NCBI GenBank assembly: GCA_026708165.1
Contig: JAPOVO010000251.1
Span: 1 to 6,159, forward strand
Reading direction: 5' to 3'
Source: Chloroflexota bacterium
GTDB lineage: Bacteria > Chloroflexota > UBA11872 > VXNJ01
Length of the DNA: 6,159 nt
Program-made: the position numbers and the translations under genes
In this document: positions 6,085-6,159 of the stretch, piece by piece
Position numbering within the stretch: position 1 is the stretch's first letter
Layout of the letters: every line of letters starts with the position of its first letter
Notes under the pieces: model-generated
The model's input: the letters and a program-made list of their open reading frames with translations, nothing else
What the model was told of the DNA's origin: nothing
Databases searched by the model: none

Positions 6085-6159
6085 GGCTTGTGCGTATAGT
6101 CCTATCAGCCCGTGGAAAAAGTCGGGCCTGGGCTCGACGGATCGAGGCACCTTCTCTAC

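Noticed and set aside
6093..6121. Minus-strand TATACG with CTTTTT 17 bases upstream as promoter of the ABC-3C operon
   Set aside because: The -35 matches TTGACA poorly. The position is suitable but the evidence is too weak to list as a feature.

Overview
The window looks like part of a bacterial defence (accessory) island. The genome is fairly GC-rich: a hand count gives about 62% GC in bases 721-780, and most codons in the protease gene end in G or C. The promoter-like TTGACG-N17-TACGGT ahead of the protease and the weak or absent Shine-Dalgarno there would suit an actinomycete, but this does not settle the taxon. No rRNA, tRNA, transposase, integrase or CRISPR array is visible.

Layout. Bases 1-224 (+) hold the 3' end of an unrecognised gene cut by the window edge. 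A promoter-like sequence overlaps its stop codon and precedes a cytosolic trypsin-like serine protease with a complete H/D/S triad (310-1347, +). A 335-base gap (1348-1682) has several inverted repeats and then turns abruptly AT-rich. Next comes a zinc-ribbon plus DUF4145 protein (1683-2378, +), whose lower GC and ATA-rich codon use differ from the protease gene. Its end faces, across 33 bases, the end of a three-gene operon read on the minus strand.

The minus-strand operon is the best understood part: 6066->4861 effector, 4864->4367 middle component, 4370->2412 ABC ATPase. Both junctions are 4-base ATGA overlaps, so the three products are probably made in a coupled way. The effector pairs an N-terminal Cap4/DUF4297-like PD-(D/E)xK nuclease domain with an ABC-3C C-terminal domain. 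The second protein is a typical ABC-3C middle component. The third is a DUF3732 ATPase with SMC/Rad50-like architecture: Walker A, coiled coils around a CPLC zinc-hook-like motif, an ABC signature and a Walker B. This is an ABC three-component (ABC-3C) conflict system, organised like Lamassu (nuclease LmuA, LmuC, SMC-like LmuB). The inferred job is that the ATPase senses or binds foreign or abnormal DNA and, through the middle component, releases the nuclease.

The less expected part is the company. A cytosolic trypsin-like protease with a novel N-terminal half and a Zn-ribbon/DUF4145 protein sit directly against the ABC-3C operon. Whether they are further components, a second system, or unrelated cargo cannot be decided from this window alone.
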